Positions 1-8,819 of a stretch of DNA of 64,000 bases are shown here, one piece after another. The notes below the pieces were generated by a model. That model saw nothing but the letters and a program-made list of their open reading frames with translations. It ran no database searches and had not been told where the DNA came from. Made by a program: the position numbers and the translations under genes. The stretch is from Microbacterium telephonicum. Its GTDB lineage: Bacteria; Actinomycetota; Actinomycetes; Actinomycetales; Microbacteriaceae. How positions within the stretch are numbered: the stretch's first letter is position 1; each line of letters begins with the position of its first letter. The DNA is taken from the NCBI RefSeq assembly GCF_003651225.1, contig NZ_RCDB01000003.1:1-64000 (forward strand). The letters are read 5' to 3'.

Positions 1-105
1 CGAAGCAGGGTCGAGGTTATTTGGCATTTGACAAGTGCACGCTGTTGAGTTCTCAAGGATCGGATGCTCCCGCCGCTCAGCCTCTCGGCCTCACCTGCAG
101 GACAA
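1..105 (-). other. 16S rRNA operon leader, 5' part (rRNA genes off the left edge)
   Basis: On the minus strand this stretch reads as the leader that precedes 16S rRNA in Microbacterium: it contains TTGAGAACTCAACAG and then GTGCACTTGTCAAATGCC, a boxA-like and processing-stem region familiar from these operons. Transcription runs leftwards out of the window, so the 16S gene itself is not present. The assignment rests on recognising the leader, not on seeing the rRNA. Confidence 0.7.
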
Positions 106-112
106 CTTCTCT

Positions 113-143
113 ATCCTAGACCACCATCCGCCAGGTCTGTCAA
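113..143 (-). promoter_or_regulatory. rRNA operon promoter
   Basis: On the minus strand a perfect -35 box TTGACA (138-143) is followed after 19 nt by TAGGAT (113-118). The expected start lies near position 105, just before the rRNA leader. The perfect -35 fits a strong rRNA promoter; the spacer is slightly long. Confidence 0.6.
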
Positions 144-416
144 ATCGGCCGATCCGATGTCTCCACCGGATCCCTGCCGCTGACGTGACCGTCTGCTGGA
201 GGAGTCCAGAACCCCATCACCCGTGAGGGCCGAATCACTCTTGCGAGCTCTTCTGAGGGGGTTTCGTTCACCACTTGAGGGGCGGGGCCTCAGCCTCTCC
301 GCTTCCCTGTGGGGCGAACAACAAGAACATTACGCGGATCCCGCCACCTCGGCAAATCACCAAGGTATCCCGGGCGTGTCGCGCGTGTTTCCGGCTCGTG
401 ACAGCGTGGCGAACGG
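144..416. other. Intergenic region without a recognisable gene
   Basis: No convincing coding frame, tRNA or terminator is seen here. I also found no clear promoter for the broken ligase gene that follows at 417, which fits that gene being dead. Confidence 0.5.
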
Positions 417-1502
417 ATGACAGGATGGGCGGCACCCGACGACGACCTGGGCCGCGTCGCGCTGATCGACGGCGCCACCGGAGCGGAGACCACCTACGGT
501 GCGCTGCGCGCTCAGGTCGACGCCGTCGCCGAGCGTGGGGCGCCGCCCGCCGTGATCTTCGATCCCGCGGACCGGATCGCCGTGCTGCCGTACTCGTCGG
601 GGACGACCGGCAAGCCGAAAGGCGTCATGCTCAGCCACCGCAACCTCGTCGCGAACGTCGCCCAGTGCCGCGTGAACATCGATCTGCGGGACACCGATCG
701 CATGCTGGCGGTGCTGCCGTTCTTCCACATCTACGGCATGACGGTGCTCCTGAACCTCGCACTGCGGCAACGCGCGACGCTCGTCACGATGCCGAAGTTC
801 GACCTCGCCGGGTTCCTCGAGAACATCCAGCGGCACCGGTGCACGTACCTCTACATCGCTCCCCCCATCGCCGTCGCCCTCGCCAAGCATCCGATGGTCG
901 GCGACTACGACCTGTCCTCGGTGCACACGGTCTTCTCGGGCGCCGCTCCCCTGGACGGCGAGACGGCGGAGACGGCGGGACGCCGCATCGGCGCGCGCAT
1001 GATGCAGGGGTACGGGATGAGTGAGCTGAGCCCCGTCTCGCATGCCATGCCGCACGACCGCGACGACGTCCCGGTCAGCTCGGTGGGCACCGCGCTGCCG
1101 AACACGGTGTGCAAGCTCGTCGACACCGAGACCGGAGACGTCGCCGTCTACCACGAGGGCGGCTGGTTCCAGATCGTCGACCGGGTCAAGGAGCTGATCA
1201 AGTACAAGGGCTACCAGGTGGCGCCGGCGGAACTGGAGGCGCTGCTGCTGTCGCATCCCGCGATCCTCGACGCCGCTGTGATCGGCGTGCGGGTCGAGGA
1301 CGGCGAAGAGATCCCCAAGGCCTTCGTGGTCGCGGCACCGCAGGCCTCACTCACCGCCGACGAGGTGATGGACTTCGTCGCCGGCCATGTCGCCCCGCAC
1401 AAGAAGGTGCACCGTGTGGAGTTCATCGAGGCGGTACCGAAGTCGGCGTCGGGCAAGATCCTTCGCAAGGACCTGCGCGCCCGCGAGGCGGCGCCGGCCT
1501 AG
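417..1502 (+). pseudogene. AMP-binding (4-coumarate-CoA-ligase-like) gene with in-frame deletions
   Basis: Members of this acyl-CoA-ligase family activate a carboxylate with ATP and load it onto CoA, and are usually about 520 residues; this one has 361. The phosphate-binding motif SSGTTGKPKGV (about residues 60-70), the PFFHIYG motif, GYGMSE and the C-terminal catalytic lysine region SASGKILRK are intact. The N-terminus is cut, and two blocks are missing with the frame kept. The first loss, near 520-545, joins TTYGALRAQVDAVAE directly to the sequence just before the ATP loop and removes most of the N-terminal subdomain. The second, near 1125-1145, joins VDTETG to DVAVYHEGG and removes the segment that normally carries GELWVRGPxVMxGYL. 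No promoter is visible. It converges with the chelatase gene, sharing CTAG at the stops. Most likely a decayed gene; a working minimal ligase is unlikely. Confidence 0.75.
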
Positions 1503-2182
1503 CCTGCCGCGGCGCCGAGGGCGGCCCGGTACCGCTCGACGACGACGCGCGCGATCCGCTCGTCGGCGCCGAGCACGTCGGTCGTGACGTCGGCCCCGGC
1601 GCGCACGACGACGTCGGCGAAGAAGCCGGGGGCGAGCACGTAGCTCGCGGCGATCACCCGGGTCGCGCCGGCCGCGCGCGCCGCGGCGACGGCATCCGCG
1701 ATGGTCGGCGAGGCGCCGGCGGCATAGCCGATCGACACCGGCGCGGACACCAGAGTGCGCAGCAGCGCGACCTGCGCCTCGACGTCGTCGACCGCCCGCG
1801 GATCGGTCGAACCGGCGGCGGCGAAGACGATGTGGTCACCGCCCGCGACGTCGACGGCCGCCGCGATCCGGTCGCGGACGACCTCGGCGAGCAGCGGATG
1901 CGGGCCGAGCGGCGCGGTCTGCACGCTGCCCGCGCGCGAGCCGACCGCGCGGGCGATGTCGACGCGGGTGTGGAACCCGCGCGAGAGCAGCACCGGGACG
2001 ACCACCGGCGCGGATGCCGCCACCGCCACGACGTCGTCGATCTCCGGCTCCTGCACGTCGACGAACGCCGGCAGCACGTCGACGTCGGGCAGCAGGTCCG
2101 CGACGGCGGCGACGAGCGCCGCGATGGTCTCGCGACCCTTCTCGGAGCGCGTGCCGTGCGCGCAGGCGATCAGCGGGGTCAC
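1499..2182 (-). CDS. Sirohydrochlorin chelatase, CbiX/SirB type
   Basis: Inserts ferrous iron into sirohydrochlorin to finish siroheme, the cofactor of the nitrite reductase made by the same operon. The start MTPLIACAHGTR carries the metal-binding His of the first CbiX half-domain, and LLSRGFHTRVD carries the second catalytic His region; 227 residues suits the two-domain form. It begins at GTG (2182), overlapping the hemD stop in a GTGA, so translation is probably coupled. It is the last gene of a five-gene overlapping operon. Specificity for iron over cobalt is inferred from context only. Confidence 0.85.
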   Translation of the reverse strand: MTPLIACAHGTRSEKGRETIAALVAAVADLLPDVDVLPAFVDVQEPEIDDVVAVAASAPVVVPVLLSRGFHTRVDIARAVGSRAGSVQTAPLGPHPLLAEVVRDRIAAAVDVAGGDHIVFAAAGSTDPRAVDDVEAQVALLRTLVSAPVSIGYAAGASPTIADAVAAARAAGATRVIAASYVLAPGFFADVVVRAGADVTTDVLGADERIARVVVERYRAALGAAAG

Positions 2183-3318
2183 TCGTCGTCCTCGACCAGG
2201 TCGAGGCGGTATCCGCGTTTGACGACGGTCTTGATGACTCCGGCGGTGCCGAGCGCGTCGCGCACGCGCGCGACGGCCATCTCGACGGCGTGGGGGCTGA
2301 GCCCTTCGCGGGAGAGCGCGCCCTGCAGCCGGGCTCGGCTGACGACGGCTCCCGGATGCTCGAGGAGCAGTCCGAGCAGATCGACGGCCGTGCGCGAGAG
2401 CGGGATGAACCTGCCGTCGAGCACGGCGCCGCCACTGCGCAGCGACAGCTCGCCGCCGACCGTCGTGACCCGCACCGCGCCCTCGCCGCCGAAGTGGTGC
2501 ACGACACTGCGCACGAGCGATCCGAGCCGGCCGCGCTCGGCCGTGGTGATCGTCAGGCCGGCACGCTCGAGCGGCTCCGCCGTGATCGGGCCGACGGAGG
2601 CGAGCAGGAGCCGTCCCGCGGCGCTGCGGCGCCGCACCTCGTCGAGCACGCCTTCACGCTCGGCCGCCGCGAGCCATTCCGCGGCGCCCGGCGCCGACGT
2701 GAACAGCACGGCGTCGACCTCTCCCCCGCCGGTGAGCTGCACGGAACGCTGCACGGCGACGGGATCCGCGGGCGGTCCCCATCGGTAGACGGTGAGGCTC
2801 ACGACGTCGGCGCCGTGGGAGCGGAACAGCTCGTCGAGCCCGTCGGAGCCGGAGCCGTGATGCTGCACCGCGATGCGTTTGCCCTCCACTCCCGCCTCGA
2901 CGAGGTAGGCGCCGAGTTCCGCCGACGTCTCCGACTCTGCGACCCAATCGGCAGCCAGGCCCGCCTGCTGGATCGCCCCGCGCGCCTTGGGGCCGCGGGC
3001 GACGATGACGGCGGAGCTCAACGCCGCGGTGAGCTCGGTGGCGAGGTCGGCCTCCAGCGCCGCTTCCATCCATCCCCGGAACCCGATGCCGGTCGTGGCG
3101 ACGACGATGTCGGGCGGGTCGTCGATGATCGCCTGGGTCGTCGCCAGCAGTGCGGCGTCGTCGACGTGGGGCACGATGCTCAGCGCCGGAGCCTGGCGCA
3201 CGGTGGCGCCGTGGCGTTCGAGCGCCGCGGTCAGCTCCCCGGCACGCCGGTCGACGGCGATGACGATCTGGCAGCCCTGCAGCGCGGACGACAGCGGCGC
3301 GCGCGTGGTCGCGGTCAC
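2179..3318 (-). CDS. hemD: Uroporphyrinogen-III synthase fused to a winged-helix DNA-binding domain
   Basis: Residues 1-260 form a HemD fold, which closes and flips the tetrapyrrole ring to uroporphyrinogen III. The last 95 or so residues are an OmpR-type winged helix (RTAVDLLGLLLEHPG, then HAVEMAVARVRDALG and KTVVKRGYRL). This fusion is known in actinobacteria beside nirBD, for example in Mycobacterium. I chose the GTG at 3318 because it overlaps the upstream stop (GTGA) and has AGGAGG ten nt before; an ATG at 3339 is the alternative and would add 7 residues. The winged helix may let a pathway enzyme also bind DNA and sense tetrapyrrole or nitrogen status, but no target is known from the sequence. 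Confidence 0.85.
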   Translation of the reverse strand: MTATTRAPLSSALQGCQIVIAVDRRAGELTAALERHGATVRQAPALSIVPHVDDAALLATTQAIIDDPPDIVVATTGIGFRGWMEAALEADLATELTAALSSAVIVARGPKARGAIQQAGLAADWVAESETSAELGAYLVEAGVEGKRIAVQHHGSGSDGLDELFRSHGADVVSLTVYRWGPPADPVAVQRSVQLTGGGEVDAVLFTSAPGAAEWLAAAEREGVLDEVRRRSAAGRLLLASVGPITAEPLERAGLTITTAERGRLGSLVRSVVHHFGGEGAVRVTTVGGELSLRSGGAVLDGRFIPLSRTAVDLLGLLLEHPGAVVSRARLQGALSREGLSPHAVEMAVARVRDALGTAGVIKTVVKRGYRLDLVEDDE

Positions 3319-4550
3319 GTGGTCGCCGCCTCCTGCCATGACCTCGAAGGGTACAGGAATCCGGCTGCCGCGACGTCGCCGACGACGATGACGGCGGGGT
3401 TGCGCACACCGCTCGCCGCGGCATCCGCGACCACGGTGCCGAGACTGCTGCGGGTGGTGCGCTGTGCGCCGGTGTGGCCGCTCTCGACGATCGCGACCGG
3501 GGTCTCCGCGCCCGCGCCCGCGGTAAGCGCGGCCTCGACGAGGCGCGGCAAGGCGGCCACGCCCATGAGCACGACCGTCGTGACGGCGGGATCGGCGAGG
3601 GCGGCACGGGTGGTGGAGGTGATCTCCGCCTGGCCGTTGACGATGTGGACGGCCGCCGCGACGCCGCGATGGGTGACCGGGATGCCGGCGGCCTGCGGCA
3701 CCGAGACGGCGCTGCTCACTCCGGGCACGACGTCGACCGCGATGCCGGCTTCGAGGCAGGCGAGCACCTCCTCGCCGCCGCGGCCGAAGACGAACGGGTC
3801 GCCGCCCTTGAGCCGTACGACCCGCTTGCCCTCGCGGGCGCGCGCGATCAGGATGCGGTTGATCTCCTGCTGCGGCACGGGGTGCGAGCCGGGCGACTTG
3901 CCGACGTCGACGAACTCCACCTCCGCATCGAGGAGGGGCAGGATCTCGGCGGCCGGCCCGAGCCGGTCGGCGACGACGACGTCCGCTTCGGCGAGGAGGC
4001 GTCGCGCGCGCACGGTCATGAGGTCGAGCGGCCCGGGGCCGCCGCCGACGAGGTCGACGCGACCCGGCCCGCGACGCCGCCGGCGACGCACCGGAAGGGC
4101 GCCGTCGTCCAGCAGCGCCCCGATCGCGTCGCGCACACGGGACGAACGGCGCGGGTCGACGCCCGCGTCGGAGACCACGCCGACCGCGACGTCCCCCGCG
4201 CGTGTCTGCGCCGTCAGCCGCGCCGAGCCGTGGGCGCCGTCGGAAGCGTTGATGCACAGCACGCGCGCCCGCTCGCACGCGGCGACCACGTCGAGGTCGG
4301 TGCGCGGGTCCCCGGTCGCGGTGTGGACGAGCCACGCCCCCTCGACGGCCCCGGGCCGGAACTCTGCTGGGGTCCACGTCGCCGCGCCGCCGTCGACGAG
4401 CGCGCGGGTGGCCGCACCGAGCACCGGCGCGACGATGCGCACGAGCGCGCCGTCGGCGGCGAAGCGCCGCAGCCGGCGCGCGGTCACGTCGCCGCCACCG
4501 ACCATGAGCACGTCACGGCCGGCGAGGGGGATTCCGAGGATCGTCGTCAT
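3315..4550 (-). CDS. cysG: Siroheme synthase: precorrin-2 dehydrogenase plus uroporphyrinogen-III C-methyltransferase
   Basis: Makes sirohydrochlorin from uroporphyrinogen III. The N-terminal 150 residues are the NAD-dependent dehydrogenase (VLMVGGGDVTARR near residue 15). The rest is the SAM-dependent methyltransferase, with VDLVGGGPGPLDLMT, ADVVVADRL and RLKGGDPFVFGRGGEE. The dehydrogenase half lacks the usual dimerisation and ferrochelatase extension of enteric CysG, which fits a separate chelatase being encoded at the end of the operon. The ATG at 4550 overlaps the nirD stop (ATGA). Confidence 0.9.
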   Translation of the reverse strand: MTTILGIPLAGRDVLMVGGGDVTARRLRRFAADGALVRIVAPVLGAATRALVDGGAATWTPAEFRPGAVEGAWLVHTATGDPRTDLDVVAACERARVLCINASDGAHGSARLTAQTRAGDVAVGVVSDAGVDPRRSSRVRDAIGALLDDGALPVRRRRRRGPGRVDLVGGGPGPLDLMTVRARRLLAEADVVVADRLGPAAEILPLLDAEVEFVDVGKSPGSHPVPQQEINRILIARAREGKRVVRLKGGDPFVFGRGGEEVLACLEAGIAVDVVPGVSSAVSVPQAAGIPVTHRGVAAAVHIVNGQAEITSTTRAALADPAVTTVVLMGVAALPRLVEAALTAGAGAETPVAIVESGHTGAQRTTRSSLGTVVADAAASGVRNPAVIVVGDVAAAGFLYPSRSWQEAATT

Positions 4551-4912
4551 GGCGTGGCCTCCCAGAAGATCATCACGTCGCCGCCCCGCACATCGACGAG
4601 CCAGGTGCGCAGCGGGCGCGGCTCCTTGCCCTGCGACTCGACGCACACCCCGCTGCGCAGGTCCCAGGACTGCTTGTACATCGGCGAGGCGATCGTGGGG
4701 ATGCTCCCCCGCGTGCCGACGATGCCGCGCGAGATCACATGCGCGCCGGAGTACGGGTCGCGGTTGTCGACGGCGTACACGCTGCCGTCCCGGGTGAGCA
4801 CGAGCGCGACCTGGATGCCGTCGAGCAGCGCGGCACGCCCCCGCTCGATCTCGAGGTCGGCGACGGCGCACACGCGTCGCCACGTCGCCGTGCGCGGCAG
4901 GTCGAGGGTCAT
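4547..4912 (-). CDS. nirD: Assimilatory nitrite reductase small subunit
   Basis: A 121-residue Rieske-like partner of NirB in cytoplasmic NAD(P)H nitrite reduction to ammonium. The typical NirD block NRDPYSGAHVISRGIVG is present, followed by ASPMYKQSWDLRSG. Like other NirD proteins it lacks the Cys-His pairs of a true Rieske cluster, so it has the fold without the iron-sulfur centre. It begins at the ATG overlapping the nirB stop. Confidence 0.92.
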   Translation of the reverse strand: MTLDLPRTATWRRVCAVADLEIERGRAALLDGIQVALVLTRDGSVYAVDNRDPYSGAHVISRGIVGTRGSIPTIASPMYKQSWDLRSGVCVESQGKEPRPLRTWLVDVRGGDVMIFWEATP

Positions 4913-7488
4913 CGGCGCACCTCCAGCGTCGTGCCGGCGATGAGCACGCCGGCGTCGCGCTCGTCCGCGGTCGCCGGTCGCACCTGACCGCGCTCCGGGA
5001 CGTAGCCGAGTGACGGGTCGGGCGTCGTCGGGGCGTTGACGAACGACTCGAAGCGGCGCAGCTTCTCGGGGTCGGCGAGCGTGGCCGCCCACTCGTCCTC
5101 GTAGCCGTCGATGTGACGGGCCATCGCCGCGTCGAGGTCGCCACAGATGCCGAGGCTGTCGTCGAAGATCACCTCGCGCAGCCCCGCCATGCCGCCGTCG
5201 AGCGCCTCCACCCACGGGGCCGTGCGCTGCAGCCGGTCGGCGGTGCGGATGTAGTACATGAAGTACCGGTCGATGGCGGTGATGAGCGCGTCGTCGTCGA
5301 GGCCTTCGGCCAGCAGCTGCGCGTGCCGCGGGGTGAAGCCGCCGTTGCCGCCGACGTACAGGTTCCAGCCGGCCTCCGTCGCGATGATGCCGGCATCCTT
5401 CGATCGCGCCTCGGCGCACTCGCGCGCACAGCCGGAGACGCCGAGCTTGAGCTTGTGCGGTGCGCGCAGTCCCCGGTAGCGCAGCTCGAGCGTCACGGCC
5501 ATGCCCACCGAGTCGAGCACCCCGTAGCGGCACCACGTCGACCCGACGCAGGATTTCACCGTGCGCAGCGATTTGCCGTAGGCGTGGCCGGACTCGAAGC
5601 CGGCGTCGACGAGCCGTCGCCAGATGTCGGGCAGCTGCTCGAGGCGCGCGCCGAACATGTCGACCCGCTGGCCGCCGGTGATCTTCGTGTACAGGCCGAA
5701 GTCGCGGGCGATCTCGCCGATGACGATCAGCCCGTCGGGAGTCACCTCGCCACCCGGCATCCGCGGGACGACCGAGTAGGTGCCGTCCTTCTGCAGGTTC
5801 GCCATGACGTGGTCGTTGGTGTCCTGCAGTGTCGCGTTCTCGCCGTCGAGCACGTGGGTCCCGGTGAGGACGGCGAGGATGCTGGCGAGCGCCGGCTTGC
5901 AGATGTCGCAGCCGCGACCGCGGCCGAACCGTTCGATGACGGCGCTGAAGGTCGTCAGCCCCGAGACGCGAACGGCGTCGAAGAGCTGCCGCCGTGAGAG
6001 GTCGAAGTGCTCGCAGAGCGCGTTCGAGACCTCGCGGCCGAGCTTGGTGAGTTCGGCGCCGACGATGCGGCCCACCAGCGCCGAGCACGATCCGCAGGTC
6101 GCCCCCGCCTTCGTGCACGCCTTCACGGCGGCCGCGTCGGCGCAGCCATCGTCGTGGACGGCGCTGCGGATGCGGCCGGCGGTCACCGACGAGCAGGAGC
6201 AGACGACGGCCTCGTCGGGCAGATCGCCGCCGGGCGCGGCGACCCCGCCCTCGGGCAGCAGGTACGCGGCGGGGTCGCCACCGAGCTCGGCGCCGACGAG
6301 GGCACGCAGCGCACCGTATGCGGACGCGTCGCCGACGAGGATGCCGCCGAGCAGTGTCTTCGCGTCGTCGGAGAGGACGAGCTTCTTGTAGACGCCGGCG
6401 ACCGGGTCGGCGTAGGTGACGTCGAGGGCGCCGGGAGTGGTGGCGAACGCGTCGCCGAAGCTGGCGACGTCGACGCCGGAGAGCTTCAGCTTGGTCGACA
6501 GGTCGTAGCCGCCGAAGCTCGCCTCCCCGCCGCGCAGGCGCCGCGCCGCTACTTCGGCCATCGCGTAGCCGGGTGCGACGAGTCCGACGGAGGCGCCGTC
6601 GAAGCTCGCGACCTCGCCGATCGCCGAGATGTGCGCATCGCTCGTGACGCACGTCGCGTCGATGCGCACGCCGCCGCGCGGGTCGCACTCCAGCTGCGCG
6701 TCGCGGGCGAGCTGGTCTCGCGGCCGCACCCCGACCGTGAACACGACGACGTCGGCCGGCGCGGTCGAGCCGTCGCGGAACTCCAGCTGCGCGATCTGGC
6801 CGCTCTGATCGGGCCGCAGGCACGTGGTGATGGTCTCGGTGCGCACCGCGATGCCGCGGGCGGCGATGAGCCGGCGCAGCATCCCTCCCGACGGCGCATC
6901 GAGCTGGGCCGACATGAGCCGGTCGCTGGACTGCACGATCGTGCACTCCACGTCGAGGCCCTGCAGCGCACCGGCGGCCTCGAGCCCGAGCAGCCCGCCG
7001 CCGACGACGTAGCCGGTGAGCGGGCGGCCGAGCTGTGCGGAGCGCGCCGCGACGAAGGCGGCGAGCCCCTCGACGTCGTCGACGGTGCGGTAGACGAAGC
7101 AGCCCGGCAGGTCGAATCCGTCGACGGCGAGCCGCGCGGCGTACGAGCCGGTCGCCAGCACCAGATGGTCGTACGGATGCCGCTCCCCCGACATCGTGAC
7201 GACCTCGCGCGCGTCGCGGTCGATCATCCGCACCGGGTCGGCGGGCGCGAAGTGCACCCGCGGGTCGGCGAAGACGTCCTCGTCGAGGGTGAGTCCGGCG
7301 ACGGTGCCGCCGGTGAGCACACTCGTGAGGGCGACGCGGTCGTACGGGGCACGCCCCTCCTCGCCGAGGACGGTCACCTGGAAGGCCTCGTCGGTGCCGT
7401 CGAGCAGGCTCTCGACGAAGCGGTGGGCGACCATTCCGGCGCCCACCACCACGAGGCGGCGCGTTGCGGTGTGCGTGCTCGCTGTCAT
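4909..7488 (-). CDS. nirB: Assimilatory nitrite reductase large subunit
   Basis: An 859-residue flavo-iron-sulfur-siroheme enzyme reducing nitrite to ammonium with six electrons from NAD(P)H. In order: an FAD/NAD reductase module (LVVVGAGMVAHRF near the start, then VVGGGLLGLEAA), a BFD-like [2Fe-2S] region (CSCSS near 430 and CTKAGATCGSC near 460), and sulfite/nitrite reductase repeats whose cluster and siroheme cysteines are CVGSTWC (about 647) and CARECAEA (about 687). First gene of the operon with nirD and the siroheme genes. In 7489-7560 there are loose matches to a GlnR-like pattern (ACAC, six bases, GGAAAAC); I consider that weak. No nitrate reductase or nitrate transporter is in the window. 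Confidence 0.95.
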   Translation of the reverse strand: MTASTHTATRRLVVVGAGMVAHRFVESLLDGTDEAFQVTVLGEEGRAPYDRVALTSVLTGGTVAGLTLDEDVFADPRVHFAPADPVRMIDRDAREVVTMSGERHPYDHLVLATGSYAARLAVDGFDLPGCFVYRTVDDVEGLAAFVAARSAQLGRPLTGYVVGGGLLGLEAAGALQGLDVECTIVQSSDRLMSAQLDAPSGGMLRRLIAARGIAVRTETITTCLRPDQSGQIAQLEFRDGSTAPADVVVFTVGVRPRDQLARDAQLECDPRGGVRIDATCVTSDAHISAIGEVASFDGASVGLVAPGYAMAEVAARRLRGGEASFGGYDLSTKLKLSGVDVASFGDAFATTPGALDVTYADPVAGVYKKLVLSDDAKTLLGGILVGDASAYGALRALVGAELGGDPAAYLLPEGGVAAPGGDLPDEAVVCSCSSVTAGRIRSAVHDDGCADAAAVKACTKAGATCGSCSALVGRIVGAELTKLGREVSNALCEHFDLSRRQLFDAVRVSGLTTFSAVIERFGRGRGCDICKPALASILAVLTGTHVLDGENATLQDTNDHVMANLQKDGTYSVVPRMPGGEVTPDGLIVIGEIARDFGLYTKITGGQRVDMFGARLEQLPDIWRRLVDAGFESGHAYGKSLRTVKSCVGSTWCRYGVLDSVGMAVTLELRYRGLRAPHKLKLGVSGCARECAEARSKDAGIIATEAGWNLYVGGNGGFTPRHAQLLAEGLDDDALITAIDRYFMYYIRTADRLQRTAPWVEALDGGMAGLREVIFDDSLGICGDLDAAMARHIDGYEDEWAATLADPEKLRRFESFVNAPTTPDPSLGYVPERGQVRPATADERDAGVLIAGTTLEVRR

Positions 7489-7602
7489 GAGGCGACGCTA
7501 CGACGCGGCTGTTTCGCCCCGTTTTCCGGCTTCGTGTCCCGCCGTGAACAGTCTTCTCACGCGCCACGCGGATGCGCCGTGAGAAAGAGCACCGGAAACG
7601 AC

Positions 7603-7628
7603 GAAAGCCCCTCTTCCGAGGGGCTTTC
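7603..7628 (-). terminator. Terminator after tRNA-Ala
   Basis: Perfect hairpin GAAAGCCCCTC-TTCC-GAGGGGCTTTC, six bases beyond the 3' end of the minus-strand tRNA. It could also work in the other direction. Confidence 0.8.
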
Positions 7629-7633
7629 TGCGG

Positions 7634-7706
7634 TGGACCTGAGGGGATTCGAACCCCTGACCTCTTCATTGCGAACGAAGCGCGCTACCAACTGCGCCAC
7701 AGGCCC
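7634..7706 (-). tRNA. tRNA-Ala (anticodon CGC)
   Basis: Full cloverleaf on the minus strand: acceptor GGGCCTG pairs with CAGGTCC (one G-U), the anticodon loop is TTCGCAA giving CGC (codon GCG), and the T arm is GGGGTTCGAATCCCC. The CCA end is not fully encoded. Confidence 0.93.
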
Positions 7707-7760
7707 TTGAACCTCGTCAACACTAGCACGCGCGACGCGGCGTCCCGACCACGCGCGGGG

Positions 7761-8765
7761 TCACTGCCCCGAGGCTCGGCGGGCGAGCAGGTCGCGCACG
7801 TGGGCTTCGATCGCGGCGTCGTCGGCGGGTCCGGCGAGGGCTGCGGGGCGCGCCCGACGGGCGGTGTCGATCGACGGCGGGGCCGCCTGTGCGGCGCGTT
7901 CGCGCATGGCCTCCTCGCGTGCCGCGCGGCGCAGTGCGTCGCGGGCCTCGGCCTCGTCGAGCACCGCCGCCGCGCGGGAGCCGGCCGATGCGGTGAGCGG
8001 ACGGGGCAGCTCGCGGGGCGTCCACGACGCGCGGTCGGAGGCGAGGGCGACGTCCTGCACGTCGCCGAGCGGACGTGCCGCCGGTGCGATGACGACGGCG
8101 CGTACGGCGGACCGGCGCTGGACGGCCGACATCCGGTGCAGCACGATCGCGCCGGCCAGCACCGTCCCGACGCCGGCGATCAGGATGGTGGGTGCGGCGC
8201 CGGCGGCGAAGAGGAGGCCACCCCAGACCGCGACGGCGACGGCCGCGACGGTGAGCACGGTCGCGACGAGGCGCGTGCGCCGACGGGCACGGGCGCGGCG
8301 GGCGGCGGGGGCGGCCTTCGCGGCGGCGGCCACGGCGAGGGCGCGGTCGCGTTCGGCGAGCACGCGCCGACGGGCGTCGGCCGCCTCGGCCAGGGCCTGG
8401 GCGCGCTGCGCCTGTTCCTCAGCGCGGGTGAGCGCCCGCCGGGTCTCCTGCTCGAGGCGCACGCGACGGCGCTCGGCCTCTTCGGCGAGTCGCTGCGTCT
8501 CCTGCTCGGCGCGCTCCTTGTCGGCGAGCGTGCGGCGGGCGAGCCTCTGCTGGGCGAGGGCGGAGCGGGCGGTGAGCTCCAGTCGCACCTCGTCGGGGGT
8601 CTCGCTCGTCTCGGCGAGCACCCGCAGCGCCTGACTCAGACGCACCGCGTTGCGCTCGGAGGCGTCGTAGCGGTAGCGGCCGTGCCACGACGGCAGCAGG
8701 TAGACGAGCCACAGCACGACGGCGACGAGGACGACCACCCCACCGCCGAGAACCTGTCCACCCAT
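7761..8765 (-). CDS. Membrane protein with a long coiled coil (unknown function)
   Basis: 334 residues. A hydrophobic segment at the N-terminus (VLGGGVVVLVAVVLWLVYLL) is followed by a highly charged, Ala/Arg/Glu-rich coiled coil at about residues 65-150. Two adjacent membrane segments then lie near 165-210, and a low-complexity tail ends the protein. Proteins of this shape occur in Microbacterium, often named 'large exoprotein' without functional evidence. I do not recognise a catalytic motif. It lies between tRNA-Ala and an acetyltransferase, with no sign of an operon. Confidence 0.7.
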   Translation of the reverse strand: MGGQVLGGGVVVLVAVVLWLVYLLPSWHGRYRYDASERNAVRLSQALRVLAETSETPDEVRLELTARSALAQQRLARRTLADKERAEQETQRLAEEAERRRVRLEQETRRALTRAEEQAQRAQALAEAADARRRVLAERDRALAVAAAAKAAPAARRARARRRTRLVATVLTVAAVAVAVWGGLLFAAGAAPTILIAGVGTVLAGAIVLHRMSAVQRRSAVRAVVIAPAARPLGDVQDVALASDRASWTPRELPRPLTASAGSRAAAVLDEAEARDALRRAAREEAMRERAAQAAPPSIDTARRARPAALAGPADDAAIEAHVRDLLARRASGQ

Positions 8766-8819
8766 GGGCTCAAAGGTAGGGCCAGGATGCCGCGTCGCCC
8801 CGGCATCCGCCCGCGTGTC

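Noticed and set aside
1..416. Small plus-strand frames before the ligase gene
   Set aside because: They lie over the rRNA leader and promoter and show no protein-like composition or start signal.
7489..7570. GlnR operator before nirB
   Set aside because: Only loose half-site matches; mentioned in the nirB entry but too weak for a feature.
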